From Umbilicaria muhlenbergii (taxonomy: Eukaryota > Ascomycota > Lecanoromycetes > Umbilicariales > Umbilicariaceae): a stretch of DNA of 64,000 bases. Positions 34,951 to 46,400 of this stretch are shown piece after piece (within the stretch, counting starts at the first letter, position 1; every line of letters begins with the position of its first letter). Under the pieces are notes generated by a model, which saw only the letters and a list, made by a program, of their open reading frames with translations, was not told where the DNA came from and ran no database searches. The stretch is from positions 8,479,431 through 8,543,430 of the forward strand of contig KK106981.1 of the NCBI GenBank assembly GCA_000611775.1, given 5' to 3'. Position numbers and translations under genes: made by a program.

Positions 34951-35540
34951 CCGTACAGAGTGACGGCACAGTGAACGGCTAGCTCTTGTCTCGGACAGCT
35001 TTATCTTGTATAGAGAACAGTGATAAATCAGACCGAGGCTATCAGTCTCATTATTCTTGTCTTCGTTGGCACGCATTGACCTGAGGTTCAATACATTCGG
35101 ATGCACCAATTCCAGCGAAAACCAACAATAAAAAAAGCGAAATTAGTGTTCTACCCCCTTTTCATAACTCTCATGTGGTGAGAATATACGGACCAGGCTG
35201 CTGAACTGGCCTCAAAAGCATACTGTAATAGAGTAGCAGGTGATACTGCAGTAATAAAGCACAAAGGCCAAAATTAAAGACTGCTTGCACTTAACGTGCA
35301 GGAAGCGCGCTATTAGCGCATATGCTTATAAAGTATAGATTGTCATGATCAGTGCAAGACTTGCTCTAGTCCTGAGTAATGAAAAGCGCAGAATTTCTGA
35401 ATATATAAAAGTATGCAGAAGCTTGAGTAAACAATCTTTGCTGAGGTTCTGTATTTCTCTGAGGGTCTCTACTTGACCAGGTGCTTGAGATTTAATATTT
35501 AGCATTGCTATAGATCTACCGTCATATGCCATAGTCAAAC
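34951..35540. other. Spacer between two dead genes
   Basis: Upstream remains of the Gde1-like gene (first exon with the MKFGK-type start not identifiable) and 3' flank of the LysM gene. Nothing else is recognised. Confidence 0.4.
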
Positions 35541-38019
35541 CTAAGCACTGACACATACATAGTAGCCCAACTAATGAAAGTTAGCTCGAGAAATGATTCC
35601 AAGACGCTAGCTAAACTTACCCAAAGAGATCCACAACTTGTTCCAACATTTGGATTCCAAGTATTGAACTGATCTGCGGTAATGCTGAATTGCTGCTCAA
35701 TAGAAGAACAGCTATCACCAGAGGCGACCATGTAATACTGTTTGCAGTTCAGATCGGTGCTCGGCTCCTGCGGTGATGGACCAGTGCTCAATGGTGTGAC
35801 CGAGGAGCTGCTTGCCGGGGTTGTTGGAGTACCAGGAATACCAACGCAAACAGCGTAACCTTCCCAGGATGTTAGAGAACATCTACGAACAGTAGTGGGA
35901 ATAAAAGGGTAACACGTACCAACCAACAAGGATGAGCAGTCACTGCCCACGGCGGGATTCCAGGAATAGAAATCCGACAATGTGAATTCCCCGCTGTACT
36001 TGTCGACAATACCTTGACAAGAATCTCCAGACTGCACCGTGTAGTATCTGTCGCAGCTGGAAACAATCCCAGCCTGAGTTGGGGCAGAGCTTGATGTTGA
36101 TGAAATCGCAACGGAGCTGGTAATTGGCGGCGTGGTCGGAGTGCTCGGAATACCAACACAGACGGCATAGCCGACCCAGAGAGACGAGCAATCGGATCCG
36201 ACGGCAGGATTCCAGGTGTAGAAGTCAGATAGAGTGAATTCTCCATCATACTTGCTAACGATACCTTGACAGGAGTCTCCAGATTGCACGGTGTAGTATC
36301 TGTCGCAGTTGGATACGATACCAGTCTGCGTTGGAGCTGCACTGGAAGTCGAAGACACAGTATTTGATGCTACCGTCGAGCCAACAGTGGACGTTGCGGC
36401 CGATCCGCCTGAAGTGATGTCTGCGGTATTCAGAGCTGCGGCAGGTGAACACGACGCCAGGAATGTGGTAGACGTTGGAATGGCGCATCTGGATCAGGAA
36501 AGCAGTAGGGTTCGAGAAAATCAGAACAGTTACCAGGCATATCATAGATAGTTAATCCAGCTTCGTAGTCGGAGCCATTGAAGGGACAATATCCGGTACG
36601 TTGGGCGAGCAGAGACTCCGCTGTTGCATTTGCCGTCATTGCGGTCGTTGTGATGTTTGGCAGGATAGTGTTCACAAAGTAAGAGGTAGTGTAGTTTGCT
36701 ACTGCGCTTTAGGCAGGAATGGTTCCGAAATCTGTGGACGCCACAACGAAGGTGAGGTTGGATGAGATTGACGTGATAGAAGGAGCAGCGTCCCACTCTG
36801 TTGAACCAGGGGGAGAGACACAAAGACTTCTTCCCACCATTGATCCAAGGTTATCACAATTCGTATGAATGGTAGGATTCCACGAGAGCAGCTTAGAATA
36901 AAGTTAGAAAACGTGGACTGACGAGATCGATTATAACTTTACACACTTAGGTAAGATAGAAGGTCTGATTAGAGAGAATATTGTTGCAGGTCTGGTTCGA
37001 CTGGACTGTTGCCAGTCCACAGGACGCACCGAGACATACTTGGGATCCTAGTTGAAGTGAGTTTTACAGATCGACTGAACAGCAGTCTGTGCCCGAGGAA
37101 GAGTATATAAGCAGAGTATAAGGGTTTAGACCATCGCTTGCAAGCTTCTTACAGAAGCTGATAATGTGGGCTAGCTCATGTTTGAATGCTAGTAAGACTC
37201 ACCTAGTAGCAACGTCGTGCAGTTGTAATCGATGCCGTTCTCCGTAAGAAATCGGTCAGTCGCGATGGAATTCGCATCCGCGATAGATTGACAAGTATCG
37301 GCAGACTGAACAGTGTAAGTCATCCCCGTGCATGTCGAAGTCGCCGTAACCGTAGATGTTGCAGATCTGAGCACAGTCAATTCTGGGCTGGGAGTGAAGA
37401 CCATCTTCTTACGCTGATGTCGTCGTCGGCCCATCTGTCGGGCTACCGTAAGGATAGTTTGAAACCGGCAGGCCGCAAGAGCTGAGCTGCGAAGAAAATC
37501 CTGCGGTATTGAACCTTCCTCTCCCGTACACAGAGCCTAGCATAGCGGCCTCATAGCTGAGCAAGTAATTCGAGCATGCCGTAACCGAACCGTTGGTGAC
37601 CTCAGCATAGCAGAAAGTCGAGTTGTCCCGAAGGCACGTAACATTGTATGCCCAGATCAGTGGGCTAATCAGGTTGTCTGCCGTGCTGCTGACAGTGCTA
37701 TTCGACAAGGCGTAGAATTCATATGGAGTATCCCCGCACGCGGAGTCCACCGCCTCTGGAAGGAAAGAAGCGACAGCGAGCAGGAAGTCGCGCAAACGTC
37801 CTCAAGCGTGCTTGTCGTCAGAGGCCTCTGAGCGGCCACAAAGTTCGGGGGTATGGGCGCATTGCAGGTTATGTTCGTGCTTAGGGCGTCGCGACAGGCT
37901 GCTGGTATCGTCGTGGGCATGGACCCAGCGCTAGGGAAAAGCTGGACAGCGCACACGTTGCGTAGAAGGAGAAACAGTAAGTTGAAGAAAAGAGCGACTG
38001 GAGAAAGAACCAAGGCCAT
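35541..38019 (-). pseudogene. Multi-LysM secreted protein gene, decayed
   Basis: A start at 38019 gives a signal peptide (MALVLSPVALFFNLLFLLLR) and the head typical of fungal multi-LysM proteins (LFPSAGSMPTTIPAACRDAL, Cys-rich, SSTADNLISPLIWAYNVTCL). At least five LysM units follow: MTYTVQSADTCQSIADANSI (about 37330), VQSNQTCNN ... LLSWNPTIHTNCDNL (about 37000-36850), two nearly identical units with RYYTVQSGDSCQGIV (about 36300 and 36050), and YYMVASGDSCSSI ... SLW plus LGYYVCVSA after a 50-bp intron (stop 35541). LysM proteins bind chitin and can hide it from host immunity. Breaks: a one-base frameshift near 37755 (between LLSFQ and AVDSACGD), TAA in place of a Gln codon at about 36950 and again at about 36713, and a frame change near 36490. 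The C-terminal three-LysM part is still open. Confidence 0.75.
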
Positions 38020-38530
38020 CTTGGGCGATTTTGAAAAGATCGACAGTTGAAGAACGAGACGTAGCAAAGACAGCGCAAATGTTAGAGGGGAGAGGTGCAA
38101 GCACTACAGTCCATGGCAATGGGCAGAGACTTGCCGATTGCCCACAGGGCTCTCACATCGCTCGTTCCTTACTCCGGAGTCGATGTCGAGGCCGGATGCT
38201 CTGCACGTAAGGTAAGATACCGATGTGGCTGCAGGATGCTTACCGCTCTTGAAAACCCCACAACGGCTACGTAAAATGAAACCCTGAATTTCGCAGGGGC
38301 TTGAGTAAAATGAGCTGCGGGGTGCAAGATTGTCAGTTCGTTATGAACGGCGCCTATCCCCGTTTATCCTGCTCCTGTTCGATATCGAGTGGTCGCCGTT
38401 GCGGCTTGCACTCTGGTTCAATTGTGGGCCTCGGTTGCAGAGATGCGATTGTGGCTTGTTTCTTACACAAGAATAACTGCACGAAACTTTGTGCGGGCCC
38501 ATATAGATATGGTCAGGTGTGCGAGATTTC
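38020..38530. other. Upstream of the LysM gene
   Basis: Promoter side of the LysM gene up to the LTR element. No gene recognised. Confidence 0.4.
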
Positions 38531-38695
38531 TGTTGAATTTAGGCGCTGTCGGCTTACGGCAGCCGCTTATCGGGGTGATTTCGGGGTGGATTTCAGGGTG
38601 GATTTCGGGGTTCAGGCTCCTCAGCCATGGCCTTATAATTAGGCGATTTCTCCTCTGTTTTAGCAGTCAGTCAGTCCTTATCGATATTTACAACA
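38531..38695 (+). repeat. 5' LTR of the Copia-type element
   Basis: 165-bp TG...CA repeat, identical to 39582-39746. It contains short internal repeats of GGGGTGATTTC/GGGTGGATTTC. Confidence 0.93.
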
Positions 38696-39202
38696 GGTTA
38701 TGAGCCCGGTCAGCGCAAGGCGCTGCAGATTGACTCCGTCCATGCTGAGAGGACGTTAAAGACTATGCAAACAAGCCCTCTACGGAGGCAGTCACGGAAG
38801 TCCTCCACGCAGAGGCAGTATCGGAAGCCCACAAAGGTGGCCATTCCACTTCAGAAGCTCTCCACGCAGAGGCATGTCATGGCCATTTCCAATCCAGTTT
38901 TGATAGAATCGTACGGGCCTTGGGTTGTCATATACACTCAACAATATCGACTTTCGGAGACCGTTTCCTTCGATACATTGACGGCTCAGTTATTGGACGA
39001 AAATCGACGCCTTATGGAGCGAGAATCACCGCTGGAGGGAGTGTCTACAGGAGGGGGGGCATACGTGACTAGAGCTAAAGCAGGGCCTACGTGCTGGCAT
39101 TGCAAAAGATCAGGGCATAAGGAGGATCGTTGTTGGGAATTACATCCTGAGTTGAAGCCTGCTTCAGAGGCAGCAGCCAAGCAAGCAACAGCGTGGTAAG
39201 GG

Positions 39203-39484
39203 TCATGGTTTTGGTCTAGGTCTTGGTCGTGGTTTTGGTCGTGGTCTTGGTCGTGGTCGTGGTCGTGGTCTTGGTCGTGGTCTTGGTCGTGGTTTTGGTC
39301 GAGGTCTTGGTCGTGGTCTTGGTCGTGGTTTTGGTCGAGGTCTTGGTCGTGGTCTTGGTCGTGGTTTTGGTCGAGGTCTTGGTCGTGGTCTTGGTCGTGG
39401 TTTTGGTCGAGGTCTTGGTCGTGGTCTTGGTCGTGGTTTTGGTCGAGGTCTTGGTCGTGGTCTTGGTCGTGGTTTTGGTCGAGA
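39203..39484 (+). repeat. Tandem repeat inside the LTR element
   Basis: Units of 18 bp (GGTCTTGGTCGTGGTTTT type) grouped into a 36-bp higher-order repeat with about five near-perfect copies, all G/T-rich. In one frame it would encode Gly-Leu-Gly-Arg/Gly-Phe-Gly-Arg repeats. Part of the fossil element, not a host gene. Confidence 0.9.
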
Positions 39485-39581
39485 ATTTGAGGCTTTTGTG
39501 GTTGAGATTTTGGGCTGTCTGGGGGTTAGAAATTGGGATATAGAAATTGAGGGAGCAGAGGGAGCCTCCAGCGAGAGGGAG

Positions 39582-39746
39582 TGTTGAATTTAGGCGCTGT
39601 CGGCTTACGGCAGCCGCTTATCGGGGTGATTTCGGGGTGGATTTCAGGGTGGATTTCGGGGTTCAGGCTCCTCAGCCATGGCCTTATAATTAGGCGATTT
39701 CTCCTCTGTTTTAGCAGTCAGTCAGTCCTTATCGATATTTACAACA
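39582..39746 (+). repeat. 3' LTR of the Copia-type element
   Basis: Identical to the 5' LTR at 38531-38695; followed by the ATTTC target duplication. Confidence 0.93.
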
Positions 39747-39797
39747 ATTTCTACTGGGCTGGTACTTAGAATCAAACTCAGCTACGTGATCTAAATC

Positions 39798-40290
39798 CTA
39801 CGACGGCCATGCTCCACCCTCATATGTCTCGCCGACTTCAGCAGTCCTCCACCACTCAGTCTCGGCATCCGCACATCTGAAGAACATGCCAGTCCATTCA
39901 GTGATGTTGTCAGGCTCAACTCTAGCTTCTCTCACGACGCGCCCAAATTCGTCCAACCACAGAAGCAACACGTCGCCAGTCTTGGAAGTCTCCTCATCCT
40001 GACTTGCTCAAGTATGGAAGTGCTCTGGGTTCGCGTCGGCTGCTGGTAACTGTCGGACTTGATAGCTTTCGTAATACGGCTAGATTCATCCCGTTAGTAT
40101 CTTTGATTTCCATAACTGACAACTAGGTTAAAAACGCATACCCACCGCCCAGCAGTCCCTATGCGGACATATTCTTTAAAGATCTGGGATCGCCGCTGAA
40201 TGAATTCCATTTCTCCAACAGGTATAGGTCTGAAGCCAGCATCTTGAAAGCTCCGGAAATAAGTGGTGGTAGTATATGTAGGAATACTTC
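39798..40290 (-). pseudogene. Fragment of an unknown fungal gene, probably dead
   Basis: Two coding-like minus-strand exons are joined by a phase-0 intron starting GTATGC, with a CTAAC branch-like site. The upstream exon reads YFRSFQDAGFRPIPVGEMEF ... RIGTAGRW (about 40275-40148). The downstream exon reads PYYESYQVRQLPAADANPEH ... VLLLWLDEFGRVVREARVEP ... EWTGMFFRCADAETEWWRT, ending EGGAWPS and a stop at 39798. A TGA interrupts the second exon after HFHT (about 40010). No start exon is found. I do not recognise the family. The LTR element is inserted just 46 bp beyond its stop. Confidence 0.5.
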
Positions 40291-40486
40291 AATGGGCTAT
40301 CTAAGTATCCAGACAGCAAACTAGTAGGACAATTCTTGGGGGCTGACCGTCACACAGCAACACTGTAACGCAGATACGGCTGCTCGGCTAGAATTGAACT
40401 TGAGTCCCTTTGTACCCTCCGAAACTACATCTGCTTCTGACTAACATAAGCCGCGTCCCCCTCGAATTGCTCACAGTGAACACATC

Positions 40487-41473
40487 ATGGTCGATCATCT
40501 GGCACTCTTAGAGCAAGGCGCAGCACAAATCACAGCTTCAGGTCTCGCTGAAGTTTCTCCGATAAGTTTGAGAGATGCCTGCAGACTCACCACAGGTACC
40601 ATCAGCCTCCCCATTGTGCTGCTTGAACCTTGCAACAATGCTGAGCTTGTGGAGTACGAGAGGATGTACTTGAGAAGTTCTACTCTTCGGGAGCTCAATC
40701 GGCTTATTCGAGGAACGTCAAATGGTGAATACACGCTGGAGGACGTGATGGTACTTGATATCAAGACATTTGTTACAGAGCACATGCGAGCAGGCCCTAC
40801 AGAAGTGGACCGAAAACGGCTTCTCAACCAAGTCTATACTATTTTTGAGAGAGTCTTGAGGGCAATGGATCCGGATGTCATTCTGACTCTTCAATGCCAG
40901 ACTGAAAACGTAAGCAATACTTTTGCGGCCCAAGTGTCTTCGTCTACATCGAGCTCAATGAGACCTGGCCTTGTTGAGCTGGAAGGTCAAGATGCACTTC
41001 TTTTCCGTGGCTTCCATCCTAGCTACTATCTTAGAGAAGACTACATCACTAGGCTGGAGGACTGGGAGGTTGAGAGACGTCGAGCCTCTTTAACAGCTTA
41101 TTTTCAGTCGGCGTTTCTGGTGCTTGAAGGTAAAAGGGCAAGAAGGTGGAACAACATTCTTCCATGGTTTCGGATGTGTCAAATGTGTGCTCAGATCAAT
41201 GGACTGGGTCGCGAAGAGGCAAAAGCCATGACACCAGTCGATGTTTATCAGAACATTCAACTCGTGAGTATGCTCCGTCATAATCAGTCTTGCTGCCAAA
41301 AGATGACTGACGACGGCTTCAAATGCCAGATGAAAATGCCAGACGTTAAGATCCAACTCCTGGAAGAGGTTTGCACTCACCGGAAGCTCAATCAGCTGGC
41401 CGAGCGACACAACAGTCGTTCCTCCGTGTTTGATCTGACCCACGCAATCGAGCATCTACATCTGCCGCGATAG
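40487..41473 (+). CDS. Hypothetical conserved-looking protein, 328 aa
   Basis: A single open frame from ATG 40487. Coding-like features include VLLEPCNNAELVEYERMYLR, LEDVMVLDIKTFVTEHMRAG, LRAMDPDVILTLQCQTEN and LFRGFHPSYYLREDY. The alternation of a hydrophobic strand (DVILTLQCQ) and HPSYY-type motif is faintly like the uracil-DNA-glycosylase superfamily, but I would not assign it. The C-terminal part has several Cys/His residues (MCQMCAQ, SCCQKMTDDGFKC). The gene stands intact next to the decay zone. Confidence 0.6.
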   Translation: MVDHLALLEQGAAQITASGLAEVSPISLRDACRLTTGTISLPIVLLEPCNNAELVEYERMYLRSSTLRELNRLIRGTSNGEYTLEDVMVLDIKTFVTEHMRAGPTEVDRKRLLNQVYTIFERVLRAMDPDVILTLQCQTENVSNTFAAQVSSSTSSSMRPGLVELEGQDALLFRGFHPSYYLREDYITRLEDWEVERRRASLTAYFQSAFLVLEGKRARRWNNILPWFRMCQMCAQINGLGREEAKAMTPVDVYQNIQLVSMLRHNQSCCQKMTDDGFKCQMKMPDVKIQLLEEVCTHRKLNQLAERHNSRSSVFDLTHAIEHLHLPR

Positions 41474-41984
41474 TGAGTGTCAGTTCTTATTGACGTCAAC
41501 CACTGCAGCGCTACGAGGTGGAAATGAGTGTGAGTGGGATGAGCTTCGTCTTGGGGCATCCTCGGAAGGTTGTGAATGCAAAACTCTAGCGGATGACCGC
41601 AAGAAGCTAACGGCTGGTGGTGGTGTCAACTCGTTGTGGCACATTGCGCCGTGACTTATAAAGAAAGCTTTTGATACCCTACAGCAATTCAGCATCCGCC
41701 AACCACGTCGACACTGCATGTCTTCGGCGTGATGAACTACATGTACGATTGTATTTGTTGCACGTAGGAGGTAGTAATAGGACCTTAGTGACCACATTCA
41801 TTTAACTTCTGCAGCGGAATTAATATGCCGCTAAATAGGGGCTAGGCTAGACCTATTCTATACGGTCTAGTAAGGTTTACATAGCATGGAGAGCTTCCAA
41901 GCTTCATTGCTATTAGCTACAATTACCCAAGACATATGCTTACATACATAGCTAGTCCTTAATATTTGACGAGCATTAGAAAAG
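41474..41984. other. Intergenic
   Basis: Nothing recognisable. AT-rich towards the kinase start. Confidence 0.45.
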
Positions 41985-43485
41985 ATGGAAAAATACGTTC
42001 GATCATCGATCAATCGACTGTATTCCAAGCCGGCCCAAAGAGTAATAGATTGCATCAGTCTTCACTCTAGTCTTCAAACACATCTCGTTTTACGGCCTCT
42101 GCTAGACTCGCCTACTTCGAGCAGTCGACGCTGCTCAAGCTCCTCAGGCACCGGATACGCCTCGAAGGGAAAGCAATATCGACTGCCACGTTTGGATAAT
42201 GTTGAAGATGTCGAGAAATACAGGAGAGGCGGCTTTCACCCAATCCATCTAGCAGACACATTCAAGGCTGGAAGATATCACATACTTCACAAGCTTGGAT
42301 ATGGAGGATTCTCAACCGTTTGGCTAGCCCGTGATGAGCATCTCCACCGGCTTGTTTCACTCAAGGTACTCACCGCAGAAGCCTCTCATCAACAGAAGGA
42401 ACTCAAGATGCTTCGATACCTTGACCAACATGCTCAAGGCAATCCACGGCGTAATAGCATCGTCTCCATCTTGGATAGTTTCACTATCCAAGGGCCCAAT
42501 GGCACTCACATGTGCTATGCGTCTCCGGTTGGAGGTCCGAGCATGGCTCAGCTATCGGATTCTCCAGGCCAAGTAGCAGGGAGCCGGCGCCTGCACGCTC
42601 CCCTGGCACCTAAATTAGCCGGCCAGTTGGCGAATGCGGTCTTTTGTTTGCATTCGCTGGGAATCGCCCATGGAGGTATGATGATCGCCGGGCGTTTTCT
42701 AGAGCATACTGACCGCTGAATTAGATATCACACCTAAGAACGTTCTTTTACGTCTTGCCAATATCGATGACTGGTCTTCAGATGACGTTAGCCGGCAACT
42801 TGACAGCCCGGTCAAAGACAAAGTCTTCACTTTTTCTGGAGGGGAACCCGGCATCTCCGCACCTGAATATGTCGTGCAACCAACATCATTCTCCTCAGTT
42901 GCACCGAAGTACATATCTGAAGAAGTATTGCTCATAGACCTAGGCGAGGCATTTCTGGCATCGTCTCCGCCGCCTAAGGGAGTGGGAACCCCTGTGTCCT
43001 ATTGTTCTCCAGAGCTGATACTGGAAGGGAAAGCAAGTAGCTGGTCCGACGTCTGGGCTCTGAGTTGCACGATGTTCGAAATGCGATCTGGATTTCCCCT
43101 CTTTGAATCCTTCGTAGGCTCTCCCGGCGAGGTTCTTCAGGAGATGGTACGGATATTAGGACCGCTCCCAAAGCCATGGTGGTCTTCCTTGAAGCAACAT
43201 AACATTCATATAGGGCAGAACGAAGCCTCCAGCGGATCCTTGCTGCATGAGCGAATTAGAGAAGTCGGTATGAATGATGAAGTACCCTCAGGGGATGGTA
43301 CTGAGACGCCTTTGTCTAAGCACTCTACGACTGACATCTTATTTGAACCCTCTGGTATGAAGGTTTCTGATGATGAAGCAAATGCCCTGGCAGGTCTATT
43401 ACAAAGGTCATTGAATTACACGCCAGAGGAGCGCCTACCAGCCGATGTGACTGTCAAGCACAGATGGTTTGCAGGTAACTTCTAG
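41985..43485 (+). CDS. SRPK-like protein kinase
   Basis: Exons 41985-42675 and 42725-43485 give 483 aa. After a basic, acid-poor leader (possible organelle-targeting type) comes the SRPK hallmark DVEKYRRGGFHPIHLADTF. The P-loop LGYGGFSTVWLARD (about 103) and lysine in VSLKVLTAE follow. The catalytic loop is HGDITPKNVLL (HRD replaced by HGD, residues 229-231, right at the intron). The DFG motif is replaced by DLG (LLIDLGEAF, about 301). The APE-like CSPELIL, SDVWALSCTMFEM and PEERLPADVTVKHRWF motifs of the C-lobe are present. Such SRPK-like kinases are strongly expanded in filamentous fungi and often carry HGD/DLG, so activity cannot be excluded. Substrate unknown. Confidence 0.85.
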
Positions 43486-46400
43486 CTCACTCAGAAGAGC
43501 TCCATCCCGGCGAAACTCAATCCTGAGTCTCATCTCTATGAGCATATTGCCAGATCAAAGAGTTCCTCAAAAAACTACCCTCTCCTCATACGATATCCGG
43601 TAGGATTTTACATATAAACTCTGCATTCCATGGTAGCTCTAGTACGAGTAACATATAAAGCCCAAGGAGACTAACAAAGAGAGACAAGTGCCGTATCTGC
43701 CAAAACTGCCTGTCCGTAACGCACGCCTGTACCATCTCAGGCGAGAAGGGGACGACGGGCCCGCAGTCATTCAAAACGTGGCCTTGACTCATCACCTACA
43801 TCATGACGCCCCTCTTCTCCATTCAGTCAAGCACAGTAATTCCGGCGCGGTAAGACAATCACTGTCCCACCCAGGACCGTTTCCATTGAATGAGATATCG
43901 CTTGCAGGGCCTTCCGCATGCTTGCTTTGCATTTCTCTCATCTCATCAATGATCTTTCCTTCCCAACTTGGCTGCTCGTAGATGGCCATCATCTAAGATG
44001 GTGAACACCAGAACGGCGGCGACAGCGGCAACAGCAGCAACAGCGACAACAGCAGCCCCAGCAACCCCAGCGGCCCCACCGACGCCAGCGGCAACAGCGC
44101 GAAGAAACCAGCGCCAGCAGCAGCACCAGCGCAGCAACCAGGCCTAGTCTCTCGCAACCGCCCCAACCCCACCCTTCCAACCAACGACCTTATATATACC
44201 ACAAATATCAAACCCAAAACCCCAAACCCCCAAACCCTATCACTGCACACCTTTCGATACCCTCAACTTGGCCGCTGCACCAGTAGCAAACCCAACCCAG
44301 GCCCAAACCCAAACTTAAAGCCCGACAAGTGAGGATCGGGTCAGGTGTGCCACATCCCACCACAGAGGGGCGGAGGTGGTGGTGGTGGTGGAAGGAAGGA
44401 AGGGAAAGCGCGAGGAGAGGGTCGGAGTCGGGTCGGGTGCGGAGAGGAGTGGAAACGCGATGCTGAGAGGAGGGGAAGGGAGGATTGGGAGAGAGACGGC
44501 GGGAGGGGGTGATGGAGGGTTGATGCAATGGGAGGGGTGAGGAGTTATGGTGGGGGGAGAGGAGGGGTTGGGTTAGGAAGGGGAGGGATATGGATGATAA
44601 TTATTATTCTATTATGCTGTGATATGAAGCATCCATTGATCTCGATCGTCCCGTTTAAGAGCCACTCGCAACGACAGAAAGCCCAGTCGAAGCCTCCCGA
44701 GAGAGACCTGCGGCGCTCAGCCCAGCCCAGCCCAGTTATTGCGATGGCCCCAATCAATCCACCGACGTAAGTAAGGGCACTCGAGTCGGTACAGGCGCCA
44801 CAGTGGCGCATGGCTTTAGTTCGTGGCCCCACGTGTACGGCGACAAGGGCAGACTCCAGCATAAGATTTTCTCCAACAAGGCAACAACAGAAACGATAGA
44901 GCGATCCTCAGAGTGGGTAGTGTAGAGATCAAAGGCACCCACCGTCTCTGGGGTACACCTCGGAATCTGTCTTGTTTTGCAAAGGCTTGATGGGGAATCC
45001 CGCGGAGGACTGTCACCGATTGTGTCCGTATGGCTGGACTTCGGAGCGATGATGCCTGGCATGGCCAGAGGCAGAGGCGGACGGTTTCGTTGCGACACTC
45101 GCCACGCGGCCTTTCGGCTGAGCACGGCATTACGCTGTGTGAAACGTCTGCACCGCTTCCCTGGGAACTCAAGACTAGGCACCTGCGGCCATGTCCTCTC
45201 TCACGGTTGCGGTATCATGCTCTTGCGGTCACAAAAGTCGGAGCGACTTGGAGATCGGGTGAGGGCTGCCCCACCGCCGGATAAGCAGGATAAAATGCTC
45301 GACAGTGGATGGATATGGAGGAAGAAGGAAACTGTAACTACTTGTGCGGTAGCAGCGGTGAGATGCTAGGTGCACCTCGACGGTTAGTATGTTAAACAAT
45401 TGTAGAGCTCTGCAGATGGCAGAAGAGCGGCATAGCAATTGGCTTCACCATCGAGCGCCATAAAACTGTGCGAGTATCAGTTTGGCAGAACAGGATGTGT
45501 CTGTTCGTGGGTATTTCTTCAGCTAGCTGACTGCCTCAGCCTATGGCCGCTCCCGCCGTTTATGATAGCATCGATAAAGGCAGTGCCACAGATATGGGAT
45601 AGACGCACTGTCGCACGGTGTCGAGTCGACAGTGCGACAGAAGTTGGAGGAAGTGGGGGCGAAGAAGAGTTGGCCTCGCATTCGACAAGGCGTGTCTAGC
45701 AGAAGACATCCAAGGGGCGATCTTCCTCGAGAGAGTTCAAGGTATCAGCTCGCAAACGATGTTCACGGCGACTTCATGACATGGAACCTTCCGCGATGGA
45801 GCCATGCCGGTGGCTGACGTCGTTCTTTCACACGTACCTTATCCAACCTTCTTTTTCCCGGCATGGCACCTCTCACTCTTTTTCATCTCATCCAACACGG
45901 CCAGAGGCTCCCGCCCGTTCACTTTACTAGGGGAGTTGAAAGTCGCAGGTCGCTAATCACCGCCGGCACTTGACACCGGCGGCGATGGCGATGGCGATGG
46001 CTTCAGGTTCAGTGCTTGTTCATCGAGTCCTTCGGCAGTGGAGCTTTCGTCTCACTCCGCCAGCGGACATGACGCCAGCATGGCCGCAAACGAGGTTGGT
46101 GAGCAACAAAAATGATGGCAGGCTGACGACTCGGGCCTACCATGCGGACTCGACCCAGGCCACATGGCCAAGAGACAGGCCTCTTCCGAAGCGTTGCGCA
46201 GTTGGCAGTTGGCACCGCCCAGTCTCAGCCTGCACACATCCGAACTTCTGCACCCGCTTTTCCGCCCGTGACGCACTTCCCGAAGGCTCCGTCCGAAACG
46301 CGCTAGCAGCGGCAGAAAATCGTTCAACCGAAATCCACCAGGAATTCTCCGACGCTGCAGGCAAACGTGGCAAACTCACCGCAAGCAAGTGAGATGTGAA

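Larger units (their letters stand above)
38531..39746 (+). mobile_element. Small Copia-type LTR retrotransposon (TRIM-like), looks very young
   Basis: Two 165-bp direct terminal repeats (38531-38695 and 39582-39746), identical as far as I can read, start TGTTG and end CAACA. They are flanked by the 5-bp target duplication ATTTC (38526-38530 and 39747-39751). Right after the first LTR, GGTTATGAGCCC (38696-38707) is complementary to the anticodon stem-loop region of initiator tRNA-Met, the primer typical of Copia elements. A polypurine tract GAGAGGGAG precedes the second LTR. Inside are a Gag-like remnant with a zinc knuckle (CWHCKRSGHKEDRCW, about 39090) and a tandem repeat; no pol is present. 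It is a non-autonomous, pol-less fossil. Identical LTRs imply recent insertion. Confidence 0.92.

Noticed and set aside
39223-39543. Val/Leu-repeat protein of about 100 residues
   Set aside because: Only the translation of the 36-bp tandem repeat inside the LTR element.
44744-44768. ATG followed by a splice donor (MAPINPPT then GTAAGTAAG)
   Set aside because: Looks like a first exon, but I could not find a downstream exon with coding character.
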